This document shows, one piece after another, positions 35,269-44,131 of a stretch of DNA of 64,000 nt (the first letter of the stretch is position 1; each line of letters starts with the position of its first letter). This DNA is from an uncultured Oscillospiraceae bacterium (GTDB lineage Bacteria; Bacillota; Clostridia; Oscillospirales; Acutalibacteraceae). The notes below the pieces were generated by a model. That model had not been told where the DNA came from, ran no database searches, and worked only from the letters and a program-made list of their open reading frames with translations. A program made the translations under genes and the position numbers. The DNA lies in NCBI GenBank assembly GCA_900545625.1, contig UQZS01000002.1, forward strand, positions 1 to 64,000. The letters run 5' to 3'.

Positions 35269-36201
35269 ATGGGGTTTGACAAATTGATCAAGCGAATTCG
35301 TGATATGCAAAATCCAACGGTAGCCGGGCTTGACCCAAAACTCGACTATGTGCCGAGTTTTATATGTGACGAAGCATTCTCGAAGCACAGCGACCCGCTT
35401 GAGGCGGCTGCCGCCGCTTTGCTGACGTTTAACAAGGGTCTGATCGACGCGCTTTGCGATATCGTGCCTGCTGTAAAGCCGCAGTGTGCGTATTATGAAA
35501 TGTATGGCTGGCAGGGTATGCGTGCGCTGTATGAAACGATCGCGTATGCGAAAAAGAAAGGTATGTTTGTCATTACAGACGGCAAGCGAAACGACATTGG
35601 TGCAACGATGCAGGCCTATGCCGCTGCACACCTCGGTACGACGGCTATTAACGGCGAACAGATCGCGGCTTTTGACGCGGATGCGCTGACGGTCAACGGC
35701 TATCTCGGTACAGACGGCATCAAGCCGTTAACCGAGATCTGTGCCGCGCAGGATAAAGGCATTTTTGTCCTTGTCAAAACCTCCAACGCCTCTTCGGGTG
35801 AATTGCAGGACAAATGTATTGGGGATAAAACGGTGTACCGTGTCATGGGGGATATGTGTGAAGCGTGGGGTGAGCCGACACGCGGCGCATATGGGTATTC
35901 TGCCGTCGGCGCGGTCGTAGGCGCTACCTATCCGCAGCAGCTTGCCGAACTGCGCCGGGCGCTGCCGCATACGTTTTTCCTCGTACCCGGTTACGGTGCA
36001 CAGGGCGGCGGGGCAAAAGATGTCGTGCCCGCGTTTGACAAAAACGGCGACGGCGCGATCATCAATTCTTCCCGCGGCATTATGTGCGCCTATCAGAAAA
36101 ACGGCTGTGATGAGCAGGATTACGCCAAAGCCGCACGTGCGGAAGCCTTGCGTATGCGTGATGATATTGCCGCTGCCATCTCGGAAAGCAAAGGGGACTG
36201 A
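35269..36201 (+). CDS. pyrF: Orotidine 5'-phosphate decarboxylase (type 2)
   Basis: Last step to UMP. 310 residues, the longer bacterial type 2 form. AGLDPKLDYVP and the catalytic DGKRNDIGATMQAYA (Lys-Asp pair) are intact, as are VNGYLGTDG and the phosphate-binding VPGYGAQGG. It starts ten bases after pyrC with AGGAGG and ends three bases before carA. Confidence 0.96.
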   Translation: MGFDKLIKRIRDMQNPTVAGLDPKLDYVPSFICDEAFSKHSDPLEAAAAALLTFNKGLIDALCDIVPAVKPQCAYYEMYGWQGMRALYETIAYAKKKGMFVITDGKRNDIGATMQAYAAAHLGTTAINGEQIAAFDADALTVNGYLGTDGIKPLTEICAAQDKGIFVLVKTSNASSGELQDKCIGDKTVYRVMGDMCEAWGEPTRGAYGYSAVGAVVGATYPQQLAELRRALPHTFFLVPGYGAQGGGAKDVVPAFDKNGDGAIINSSRGIMCAYQKNGCDEQDYAKAARAEALRMRDDIAAAISESKGD

Positions 36202-36204
36202 GCT

Positions 36205-37287
36205 ATGAGACGAATTCCGCAGAAAGCGTATCTGCTGCTCGAGGACGGAACACTGTTTGAAGGCCTTTCCATGGGAAAGCAGGGGACTGCTGTCGGCGAG
36301 GTCGTATTTAATACCTGTACAGCGTCCTATACATCGCTTTTGTCCGATCCGACTTATTATGGGCAGATTGTAGCGCAGACCTATCCGTTAGTCGGCAATC
36401 GCGGCGTTTCTGCGCAAAACCGCTCTTCGGATATTATGGCGAATGGGTATATTGTGCGTGAATGGTGCGATGTGACAGCCGAAGGCGAACGTACTTTGGA
36501 TGAATACTTGCGTTCGCGTGGGATCGTCGGGCTTTGCGGCATCGATATGCGCCGTTTGACGCGCGCTTTGCGTGACAAAGGTTATGTCAAAGGCGCGATC
36601 ACAGACAGTTTGGATGACAAAGACGCGCTGCTCGAACACATCCGCGCCTATACCATTTCCGGCGCGGTAGAGGCGATCACGATACGAGAGCCGCAGGCAA
36701 TCAAAGCGGGAACGGAAAAATACCGCGTTTGCGTGATGGATTACGGTTTTCCCCGCGAGATCTTAGAGGGTTTTATTGAACGCGGTTGTTCTCTGGATAT
36801 TTTGCCCGCTTCTTACACCGCCGAGCAGGTGTGCGCGCTGTGTCCCGACGGGATTTTTCTTTCGGACGGTCCGGCCGACCCGGACGATAACCCGGCTTTT
36901 GTGCGGGAGATCACGGAAATGACTAAGCGCGGGGTACCGATCTTTGCCGTAGGTCTCGGGCATCAGATGCTCGCGTTGGCAGTCGGTGCGCAAATTGAAA
37001 AAATGCACCAGGGGCACCGCGGCTCGAACCAGCCCGTGCTGTGTGCGAATACACACCGTTTAATGGTCACAGAGCAAAATCACGGCTATGCCGTGCGGCG
37101 TGAAAGTATTTCACCGGACTTCGCAGAGGTCTTTTTGATGAATGTAAATGACGGTTCCGTGGAGGGGCTCTTTTATCGTGCTTTTCCGGGCTTCAGCGTT
37201 CAATTTACACCAAGCGCAGATCCGGCCAGCAGCACGTCATGGGTATTTGACCGCTTTATACAAATGATGGGGGAGGCGCGCAAATGA
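36205..37287 (+). CDS. carA: CarA-like small subunit without glutaminase triad
   Basis: Homologue of the carbamoyl-phosphate synthetase small subunit, 360 residues of normal length with both CarA_N and GATase-like domains (LLLEDGTLFEG, GEVVFNT, GLCGIDMRRLTRAL, QNHGYAV). The catalytic residues are gone. GICLGHQ is AVGLGHQ, so the nucleophile Cys is Gly250. The HPEASPGP motif is TPSADPAS, so the His is Thr335 and the Glu is Ser337. The oxyanion-loop NGPGDP reads DGPADP. It therefore cannot hydrolyse glutamine in the known way. The frame is intact and shares four bases (ATGA) with carB. Comparison with the canonical sequence is from memory, by eye. Confidence 0.9.
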   Translation: MRRIPQKAYLLLEDGTLFEGLSMGKQGTAVGEVVFNTCTASYTSLLSDPTYYGQIVAQTYPLVGNRGVSAQNRSSDIMANGYIVREWCDVTAEGERTLDEYLRSRGIVGLCGIDMRRLTRALRDKGYVKGAITDSLDDKDALLEHIRAYTISGAVEAITIREPQAIKAGTEKYRVCVMDYGFPREILEGFIERGCSLDILPASYTAEQVCALCPDGIFLSDGPADPDDNPAFVREITEMTKRGVPIFAVGLGHQMLALAVGAQIEKMHQGHRGSNQPVLCANTHRLMVTEQNHGYAVRRESISPDFAEVFLMNVNDGSVEGLFYRAFPGFSVQFTPSADPASSTSWVFDRFIQMMGEARK

Positions 37288-40283
37288 GATCGCAATTTAA
37301 AAAAATCCTCGTGATCGGCGCGGGCCCCGTTGTCGTTGGGCAGTCGAGCGAATTTGACTATGCGGGCGTACAGATGTGCCGCGTGCTGAAAGAAGCAGGG
37401 ATTCAGGTCATTGTGGTGAATTCCAACCCTGCGACTGTCATGACGGAGCATGGTGTTGCGGATACCGTTTACATGGAGCCGCTCAACAGCGAGGTCATAA
37501 AAAAGATCATTGAAATCGAACAGCCCGATGCGATCCTTTCGACGGCGGGCGGTAAAACGGGTCTTGAAATCTGTTTAGAGCTTTCACAAAACGGATATTT
37601 AGAGGAGCACGGCGCGGTCCTTTTGGGCGCGCAGCCCGAAGTCATCAAAAGCATCCATAACGCGCAGGCGCTGCAATCCATGCTGCAGCGTGCGGATGAA
37701 CCGTATTTGCCTGCGGAAATCGCCGGCAGTGAGGCGGAAGCGATCGCTTTTTCTGAGGATGCGGGGTATCCTGTGCGCATACAGGCTGCGTTTTCAGCTG
37801 AAAACGGCGGCAGCACAGTATGCCGGAACTCGGATGAGCTTACTTCGGCGTTTTCAGATTTTGCCGCGCAGTCGCTGGTCGGGCAGGTGCATTTGCAGAA
37901 GTGTGTGGACGCGTATAAAGAAATCGAGCTCGCCGTTGTGCGCGATGCAGACGGCAACGCCATCAGCGTGTGCAGCACGGAAAGCATGGACACGGTCGGC
38001 GTACACTCAGGCGACAGTGTGATCGTCTTGCCCGCGCAGACGTTGACGGATGCCGAACTTATGATGCTGCGCCGTGCCGCGCGGAAGATCGCCGGATATT
38101 TGCAGATTGTCGGCGCTTGTATGGTGCGTTTTGCGCTGCATCCGACGAACGGCACCTATTATGTTTTGAGTGTCGAGCCCGAGCTCAACCGCACGACGGC
38201 GCTCATCTCCAAAGCGACGGGCTATCCGATCGCGGCGGTCTGTGCGCATGTGGCACTCGGCGAGCGGCTTTATGAGATTCCCAATGAATTGACGGGTGTG
38301 ACTACCGCTGCCAATGAACCTGCACTTGACTACTGTGCTGTGCGCGTGCCGAAGTGGTCGTTTGAACAGTTTGGGGACAGTGCCGACCGCCGTCTGGACG
38401 CAAATATGAAAGCGACCGGCGAAGCGTTCGCGATCGGCACGGGCTTTGAGCTTGCACTTTTAAAAGCGATCCGTTCCATCCACCCGAAAACGCAGCATAT
38501 TGGCTTGCCGAAACTGCGGATGTTGTCCGACGAGGAGCTGGAAGCGCGGCTTTGCAGCCCGGATAACGAGCGGATCTTCACCGTATATGAAGCGGTCAAG
38601 CGCGGCTTTTCGCTGTATCGTCTGCATGAGATCACGGGGATCGACCTGTTTTTCCTGTCTAAGCTGCAAAATATCGCCGATGCCGAGGCGGCGCTTCGTA
38701 CAGAGCTTTCGGAAGAAACCTATCTGCGCGCCAAGCACCTTGGCTTTCTCGACAGTGTGATCGCGGCGGTCAGCGGGGAAGAAGAATTGCCGTATCATGC
38801 CGAGCATTCGTTTAACACCGTGGACACCTGCGCCGCCGAATTCGATGTGCGCAAGCCCTATTTTTATTCCGCATGGGATGAGGATAACGAGGCGGCGATT
38901 TTCCTGCGCGAGCATCCGCAGCAAAAGAAAAAGATCCTTGTTGTCGGCGCCGGTCCCACCTCCATCGGGCTGGGCACCGACCGCGACTATGCGGCGTTCC
39001 TTGCGCTGCGCACGCTGAAAGACTTTGGGTTTGAGACCGTCATGCTCAATAACAACCCTGCGGCGAACACAACGGATCTTGCCGCGGCGGATAAGCTGTA
39101 TGTGGATCCGATCACGGCGGAGGATGTTGCGGCTGTCTGCGAAACGGAAAAACCCGACGGTGCGATCCTTGCTTTCGGTGGCGGCGAGGCGGTTCGCAAA
39201 TCCGAGCTGCTGCGCGACATGGGAATTACAGTATACGGCGCAGATGCAGAAGCGCATCGAGTGCTCAAAAACAAAATTGCGTTTTTTGACATTCTGGATA
39301 AGCTCAACATCCGTCATACCAATAACCGTCGCGTGCTCGTCGGCAAAGGCGCTGAGGTAGATGTGCTCACGGACGGGTCGGAATTTCTCATTCCCGGCAT
39401 TTGCGAGCACATCGAAAAGGCGAGCGTGCATTCCGGCGACTCGATTTCCGCTTTTCCCGCTGTGACGCTTTCCGATGCGGTCAAGGACGAAATCGTCGAG
39501 TTTACGGGCCGTCTCGTGCGGGAGCTCGGCTTTAAGGGCTTGCTCAATATTCAATTTGTCATCTATGACAACGCCGTATATGTTTCAAGCGCCAGCGTTG
39601 TCGCCACACGCAATATTCCGTTTTTATCGAAGGCTACGGCGCTGCCGATCATCGAATTTGCAACGCGCCTGATGCTCGGTGAGACGCTTTCGGATATCGG
39701 CATCGGTACGGGACTTTATAAAGAACCGCAGAGATCGTTTGTCCGTGTGCCGGTGTTCAGCTTTGAGCAGCTTACCGGTACGGATGTGCAGCTCGGCGGC
39801 GAAATGCAGTCCACGGGCGAGGTCATCGGCGTCGGTCGGCGCTTTGACGAAGCGCTCTTAAAAGGCTTTATCGCCTCCGGTATGCGGATCAAGCGCACGG
39901 GCGGGGTGCTGATCTCCGTTGCGGATTCCGACAAACCGGCAAGCGCATCGCTTGCCGCCGCCTTCCAAAAACTGGGCTTTAAGGTATATGCGACGTCAAA
40001 CACGGCAAAACTATTGAATGCCAATCACGTAGCTGCGAATGCTGTACGTAAGATCCATGAGGGCTCTCCGAACACGCTGACCCTGATCTTACAAAATCGG
40101 CTGTCTTATCTTGTCTCGACGGCTCAGCCGACGGCGGCGAAAAACGCCGATGAAGTGCGCATCCGCCGCACGGCGCTGCTGCGCCGCATCCCGGTATTGC
40201 CGTCGGTGGAGACCGCGGCGGCGCTCGCATCCTGCCTTGCCGAAAACAGCGCGGCGCAGGAGCTGTATGTGGAAAGCCTGTAA
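37284..40283 (+). CDS. carB: CarB-like large subunit with both ATP-grasp sites degenerate
   Basis: Homologue of the carbamoyl-phosphate synthetase large subunit, 999 residues against about 1,060-1,070 usual. First half: the Arg of the IIRPSF loop is Gln167, and the metal ligands equivalent to E. coli Q285/E299/N301 are Arg282/Ser296/Glu298. Second half: about 55-60 residues with the YPVLVRPSYVLGG loop are missing near residue 676; E841/N843/R845 equivalents are Ser769/Ser771/Val773, though Q757 (Q829) remains. GVHSGDS, SKATG, TGEV motifs and the C-terminal MGS-like regulatory domain (about 865-999, IRRTAL) are kept. It probably pairs with the altered CarA. Residue assignment is by eye. Confidence 0.9.
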   Translation: MRSQFKKILVIGAGPVVVGQSSEFDYAGVQMCRVLKEAGIQVIVVNSNPATVMTEHGVADTVYMEPLNSEVIKKIIEIEQPDAILSTAGGKTGLEICLELSQNGYLEEHGAVLLGAQPEVIKSIHNAQALQSMLQRADEPYLPAEIAGSEAEAIAFSEDAGYPVRIQAAFSAENGGSTVCRNSDELTSAFSDFAAQSLVGQVHLQKCVDAYKEIELAVVRDADGNAISVCSTESMDTVGVHSGDSVIVLPAQTLTDAELMMLRRAARKIAGYLQIVGACMVRFALHPTNGTYYVLSVEPELNRTTALISKATGYPIAAVCAHVALGERLYEIPNELTGVTTAANEPALDYCAVRVPKWSFEQFGDSADRRLDANMKATGEAFAIGTGFELALLKAIRSIHPKTQHIGLPKLRMLSDEELEARLCSPDNERIFTVYEAVKRGFSLYRLHEITGIDLFFLSKLQNIADAEAALRTELSEETYLRAKHLGFLDSVIAAVSGEEELPYHAEHSFNTVDTCAAEFDVRKPYFYSAWDEDNEAAIFLREHPQQKKKILVVGAGPTSIGLGTDRDYAAFLALRTLKDFGFETVMLNNNPAANTTDLAAADKLYVDPITAEDVAAVCETEKPDGAILAFGGGEAVRKSELLRDMGITVYGADAEAHRVLKNKIAFFDILDKLNIRHTNNRRVLVGKGAEVDVLTDGSEFLIPGICEHIEKASVHSGDSISAFPAVTLSDAVKDEIVEFTGRLVRELGFKGLLNIQFVIYDNAVYVSSASVVATRNIPFLSKATALPIIEFATRLMLGETLSDIGIGTGLYKEPQRSFVRVPVFSFEQLTGTDVQLGGEMQSTGEVIGVGRRFDEALLKGFIASGMRIKRTGGVLISVADSDKPASASLAAAFQKLGFKVYATSNTAKLLNANHVAANAVRKIHEGSPNTLTLILQNRLSYLVSTAQPTAAKNADEVRIRRTALLRRIPVLPSVETAAALASCLAENSAAQELYVESL

Positions 40284-40306
40284 TATCCCGAGAGGAGCTT
40301 TGCGAA

Positions 40307-41074
40307 ATGCTGCAAGCTGACTTTACGATCCAACGCAAAGATAAACTGAATGCAACGACCTATGCGTTTACGGTAGATTGTCCGAAATTGGCTGAAGAGA
40401 GCTGGTGCGGACGGTTCGTGCATATCCGCTGCGGCGAAAAGCCCTTGCGCCGGCCGATCTCCATTTGCGAGATCGATAAAGAGAATGGTACGCTCACCTT
40501 GGTGTTTGAAGTACGCGGGGAAGGCACCGAGTGGCTTGCCTCCCGAAAAGAGGGAGATGTCATCAATATTCTCGGCCCTTTGGGCAACGGCTTTTTCCCC
40601 GACCGGGAGAAATCCGCGATCTTTGTCGGCGGCGGCATCGGTTGTCCGCCCATGCTCGGTGCGGTGCAGGATTACGGCAAAAATGCTGAGGCAATTCTCG
40701 GATTTCGTTCCGAAGCACAGGTTATTTTGCTGGATAAATTTAAAAGCGCCTGCCGGCACGTTGCCGTCACGACAGATGATGGCTCGTTCGGAACCAAAGG
40801 GTTTGTAACAGATATTTTAAAAGAGCGGCTGGAGGCGCTTCCCGACGCAGTCGTGTATGCGTGCGGGCCGATGCCGATGCTCAAGAACGTTGCAGCGCTT
40901 TGCGAAGCCAAAAACGTACAGTGCTATGTTTCTCTGGAGCAGCGTATGGGCTGCGGGGTAGGCGCGTGCCTTGTGTGCGCTTGTAAAACGCATGACGCAG
41001 ACGGCGAGCATATGCGCCACGTCTGTAAAAACGGCCCGGTATTTGACGCGAGGGAGGTCGATTTCAATGGCTGA
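40307..41074 (+). CDS. pyrK: Dihydroorotate dehydrogenase B, electron transfer subunit
   Basis: FAD and [2Fe-2S] subunit that passes electrons from dihydroorotate, via PyrD, to NAD. 255 residues: FAD-binding RRPISICEID, the NAD-binding GGGIGCPPML, and a C-terminal cluster motif MGCGVGACLVCACKT with a final HVCKNG. GAGAGG precedes the ATG. Pairs with pyrD, whose start overlaps its end by eight bases. Confidence 0.95.
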   Translation: MLQADFTIQRKDKLNATTYAFTVDCPKLAEESWCGRFVHIRCGEKPLRRPISICEIDKENGTLTLVFEVRGEGTEWLASRKEGDVINILGPLGNGFFPDREKSAIFVGGGIGCPPMLGAVQDYGKNAEAILGFRSEAQVILLDKFKSACRHVAVTTDDGSFGTKGFVTDILKERLEALPDAVVYACGPMPMLKNVAALCEAKNVQCYVSLEQRMGCGVGACLVCACKTHDADGEHMRHVCKNGPVFDAREVDFNG

Positions 41075-41978
41075 TATGCGCGTAAATCTTGCGGGCGTGA
41101 CGCTGAAAAATCCTGTAATCACGGGAAGCGGTACGTTCGGTTTCGGCCGCGAATATGCGCGGCTTTATGATATATCACGGCTCGGCGGCATTTCCTGTAA
41201 AGGCACAACGCTGCATGAACGGCTCGGCAATCCCGCGCCGCGCATTGCAGAAACGCCTGCGGGCATGCTCAATTCCGTCGGGCTGCAAAACCCCGGCGTG
41301 GATGCCTTCCTGCAAGACGACCTGCCGTATCTCGCGTCCCAAGACGTCGTGGTGATCGCGAATGTAGCGGGCAGCACGGAGGACGAATACGCGGAGACGA
41401 TCCGCCGCTTGCAGGGCAGCGCGGTGGACATCATTGAAGTTAACATTTCCTGCCCGAACGTCAAGGCGGGCGGTGTTTCGTTCGGCACGAGCCCGCAGGC
41501 GGTTGAGCGCATCACAAAGCTGTGCAAATCGGTTTCTGACAAGCCGATCATGATGAAGCTGACGCCGAATGTAACGGATATTGCGGAAATCGCCGCCGCA
41601 GCGGAAGCAGGCGGTGCGGACGCGATCTCTTTGATCAATACGCTGACGGGTATGCGGATCGACATAAATTCCCGCAGACCCATTTTACGCAACAATACCG
41701 GCGGGCTTTCGGGTGCTGCGGTGTTCCCCGTGGCGCTTCGCATGGTTTGGCAGGCGGCAAACCGCGTCAAGATCCCCGTAGTTGGCATGGGCGGCATCAC
41801 CAAGTGGCAGGATGCCGTTGAGATGCTGCTGGCGGGCGCGTGCGCGGTGCAGATCGGTGCCGCGAACTTTACGGACGCGTATATTCCGCTCAAAGTGATC
41901 GCGGGCATCGAAGAATATTTGGACGCCAAAGGCGAAAACAGCGTTTCCGATATTGTCGGGACGGTACAGCCATGGTGA
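41067..41978 (+). CDS. pyrD: Dihydroorotate dehydrogenase B, catalytic subunit
   Basis: FMN enzyme oxidising dihydroorotate to orotate, class 1B. 303 residues from ATG 41067, with GGAGGTCG upstream. ITGSGTFGFGREY binds FMN phosphate, NISCPNVKAGGV holds the catalytic cysteine, LTPNVTDI and GMGGITKWQDAVEML close the barrel. It overlaps pyrK and ruvX by a few bases, so the set is translationally coupled. The pyr genes missing from the window are pyrB and pyrE. Confidence 0.96.
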   Translation: MADMRVNLAGVTLKNPVITGSGTFGFGREYARLYDISRLGGISCKGTTLHERLGNPAPRIAETPAGMLNSVGLQNPGVDAFLQDDLPYLASQDVVVIANVAGSTEDEYAETIRRLQGSAVDIIEVNISCPNVKAGGVSFGTSPQAVERITKLCKSVSDKPIMMKLTPNVTDIAEIAAAAEAGGADAISLINTLTGMRIDINSRRPILRNNTGGLSGAAVFPVALRMVWQAANRVKIPVVGMGGITKWQDAVEMLLAGACAVQIGAANFTDAYIPLKVIAGIEEYLDAKGENSVSDIVGTVQPW

Positions 41979-42385
41979 TCTTGGCAGTCGATTACGGCGA
42001 TGCGCGCACGGGGCTTGCCGTTTGTGACGCCATGGAAATGCTCGCGTCACCCGTAACGGTATTGCATGAGACAGATCCGCAAGCGCTTGCTATACGCATC
42101 GCCGAAATCGCACAAGAACGCGAAGCGCAAAAAATTGTCGTGGGCCTTCCGAAGAACATGGACGGCACAGAGGGCTTTCGCGCCCAAAGCTGCCGTGCGT
42201 TTGCAAAGCAGCTTCATGAACAGTGTGCGCTTCCCATAGATTTTCAGGATGAGCGGCTGACGACTGTTGCCGCACATCGCGCGCTCAATGTCACAAACAC
42301 CCGCGGCAAAAAGCGGAAAGCGGTGATCGACGCAGTTTCCGCCGTTATGATTTTGGAAGACTATTTGCGCACCGCGAAATCATAA
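41972..42385 (+). CDS. ruvX: RuvX/YqgF family RNase H-fold nuclease
   Basis: 137 residues. RuvX/YqgF acts in 16S rRNA 5'-end maturation and was long named a Holliday junction resolvase. The acidic residues are in LAVDYGDARTGLAV, DERLTTVAA and DAVSAVMILEDYL; VVGLPKNMDGTEG is a family motif. It starts inside the pyrD end and closes the operon before the hairpin at 42412. Confidence 0.95.
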   Translation: MVILAVDYGDARTGLAVCDAMEMLASPVTVLHETDPQALAIRIAEIAQEREAQKIVVGLPKNMDGTEGFRAQSCRAFAKQLHEQCALPIDFQDERLTTVAAHRALNVTNTRGKKRKAVIDAVSAVMILEDYLRTAKS

Positions 42386-42397
42386 ATGCGCCCACAA

Positions 42398-42431
42398 TTT
42401 GACAAATTATCAAATCCGACATCGTTATAAT
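42398..42431 (+). promoter_or_regulatory. spoIIG-type promoter with Spo0A box
   Basis: TTGACA at 42399-42404, perfect TATAAT at 42426-42431, spacer 21. TTTGACAAA (42398-42406) reads TTTGTCAAA on the other strand, an exact fit to the 0A-box consensus TTTGTCRAA, and covers the -35. Bacillus spoIIG has the same odd design: long spacer and Spo0A at the -35. Confidence 0.7.
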
Positions 42432-42450
42432 AACGGTGTCGGATTTTTTT
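42412..42450 (+). terminator. Terminator of the pbp-pyr-ruvX operon, overlapping the spoIIGA promoter
   Basis: AAATCCGACA-T-CGTTA, loop TAA, TAACG-G-TGTCGGATTT followed by a seven-T tract (42444-42450). The -10 of the spoIIGA promoter lies at the tip of the hairpin. Confidence 0.9.
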
Positions 42451-42462
42451 GGGGGCGCTTGT

Positions 42463-43356
42463 ATGGTTGTATATGTTGATGTTTTGCTGGTTATGAATAT
42501 CATCATAGATTATTTTTTGCTGCTGCTGGCTCGTGCGCTGCTGCGCAAAACGGTGCGCCGACGGCGCATTTTGCTCGGCGCACTGCTCGGCGGCGCATAT
42601 GCGCTGGTGATTTTTCTGCCGCCTTTGCCCGTCTGGCTGCTTATTCCGATGCATATCGCCGCCTGTGTCTTGATTGTACTTGCGGCATTTCCTATACACG
42701 GGCTGCGCGATCTCCTGAAAAGCGTCAGCGCGTATTTTGCCGTCAGTTTTATATTCGCGGGACTGATGCTCGGCATTTATCTCCTGTTTCGCCCGCAGTA
42801 TATGGCAATCCAGAACGGCGCCGTGTATTTTGATCTGAACATACGCCTGCTTTTGCTGTTCACACTTTTATGCTATGGCTTTTTAACGCTTTTGACCAAG
42901 CTTCTGCGCCGCCGTACCCCGGATGACAGGCTTTTTGACATTACGCTTACGAACCACGGGAAAAGTATTTGTGAAAAAGCTTTGCTCGACACAGGGCACG
43001 GGCTTTCGGACGGTTTTTCCGACAGACCCGTCCTCATCGCGGAGCCGCGCGTGGTGCAAAGCCTTGCACCGCCGAACTTGCGTAGCTTTTTAGAGGGCGG
43101 CGCGCCGCCCGACGGTATTCCCGAAACCGATATTCGCCTGATTCCCTATGCAAGCATCGGCGGGAAAGGCATGCTGCGTGCGATTTCCGTCTCCTGTGTC
43201 TCGGTGCCGAAGCTTGGCTTTTCATTGGAGAATGTTCTGTTGGCACAAAGCACCGAACCCTTTGCAAGCGGGGAGTACAATGTGCTGCTTTGCAGTGATT
43301 TTTTTGAAAGAGGAGGAGAACGGTATGTTCCAAAAGATAAAAGCGTGGTTTCTTAA
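42463..43356 (+). CDS. spoIIGA: Sigma-E processing peptidase SpoIIGA
   Basis: Membrane aspartic peptidase that cleaves pro-sigma-E in the mother cell during sporulation. 297 residues from ATG 42463 with GGGGGC upstream. The N-terminal half has five hydrophobic helices ([17 protein letters not shown] is the family hallmark). The C-terminal half is the peptidase, with the catalytic aspartate D176 in [10 protein letters not shown]. It overlaps sigE by 32 bases, an unusually tight link. Confidence 0.94.
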   Translation: MVVYVDVLLVMNIIIDYFLLLLARALLRKTVRRRRILLGALLGGAYALVIFLPPLPVWLLIPMHIAACVLIVLAAFPIHGLRDLLKSVSAYFAVSFIFAGLMLGIYLLFRPQYMAIQNGAVYFDLNIRLLLLFTLLCYGFLTLLTKLLRRRTPDDRLFDITLTNHGKSICEKALLDTGHGLSDGFSDRPVLIAEPRVVQSLAPPNLRSFLEGGAPPDGIPETDIRLIPYASIGGKGMLRAISVSCVSVPKLGFSLENVLLAQSTEPFASGEYNVLLCSDFFERGGERYVPKDKSVVS

Positions 43357-44029
43357 AGTAAGAATCCGGCTGACGCGTGCAGACGTTCACTACATAAACG
43401 GCCCGGAGACACTGCCGGAGCCGTTGTCCAAGGCGCAGGAAGAAGCGCTTCTGAAACGGCTAGCGGCAGGGGAGACGGAAGTGCGGGAAGATCTGATCGT
43501 ACATAATCTGCGGCTTGTCGTCTATATCGCCAAAAAATTTGAGAACTCAGGTGTAAATGTAGAAGATCTGATCTCGATCGGGACGATCGGGCTGATCAAA
43601 GCAGTCAATACCTTTCGCCCGGAAAAAAATATAAAGCTTGCGACTTACGCTTCACGTTGTATAGAAAATGAGATCCTGATGTTCCTGCGCAAAACAGGCG
43701 CGCACCGCACGGACGTATCCATCGACGAGCCGCTCAATGTGGATTGGGACGGCAACGAACTCTTGCTTTCCGATGTGCTCGGCAGCGACGCAGACGCGGT
43801 ACACGAGAACATTGAGCAGGACGACGAAAGACAGGTTTTGCTTTGCGCGGTCGAAAGCCTGCCCGCGCGTGAGCAGATGATCATGCGTATGCGCTTTGGC
43901 CTCGGCGGACAGGCGGAGCACACGCAAAAAGAGGTCGCCTCGCTGCTCGGTATCTCCCAAAGCTACATTTCAAGGCTCGAAAAACGAATCATCGAGCGGC
44001 TTCGTAAGGAAATGGAAAAAGCCGTGTGA
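43325..44029 (+). CDS. sigE: RNA polymerase sporulation sigma factor SigE
   Basis: Mother-cell sigma factor of early sporulation, made as a pro-protein. 234 residues. The amphipathic pro-peptide [19 protein letters not shown] is followed by [15 protein letters not shown], which matches the YYIGG cleavage area. Region 2 has [31 protein letters not shown] and [14 protein letters not shown]; region 4 has [29 protein letters not shown] precedes the ATG. The forespore factor gene sigG, usually next in this operon, is not here. Confidence 0.96.
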   Translation: MFQKIKAWFLKVRIRLTRADVHYINGPETLPEPLSKAQEEALLKRLAAGETEVREDLIVHNLRLVVYIAKKFENSGVNVEDLISIGTIGLIKAVNTFRPEKNIKLATYASRCIENEILMFLRKTGAHRTDVSIDEPLNVDWDGNELLLSDVLGSDADAVHENIEQDDERQVLLCAVESLPAREQMIMRMRFGLGGQAEHTQKEVASLLGISQSYISRLEKRIIERLRKEMEKAV

Positions 44030-44086
44030 TTATTTGAACGCATGTCGATTTTTTAACGAAAAAGTCTATGCAGGCTTTCAAAAATA

Positions 44087-44095
44087 TGATACAAT
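44087..44095 (+). promoter_or_regulatory. Extended -10 promoter of the MBOAT gene
   Basis: TGATACAAT in the same 19-base block found before the pbp gene; no clear -35. It lies 36 bases before the TTG start. Confidence 0.5.
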
Positions 44096-44131
44096 AACTA
44101 TAAATCATTCCATGTTTTTGGGGGCTGTCCC

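Noticed and set aside
38460-39554. 364-codon open frame antisense to carB, considered as an overlapping gene explaining the odd carB sequence
   Set aside because: No ribosome site or recognisable domain, and similar antisense frames occur over normal genes in this window.
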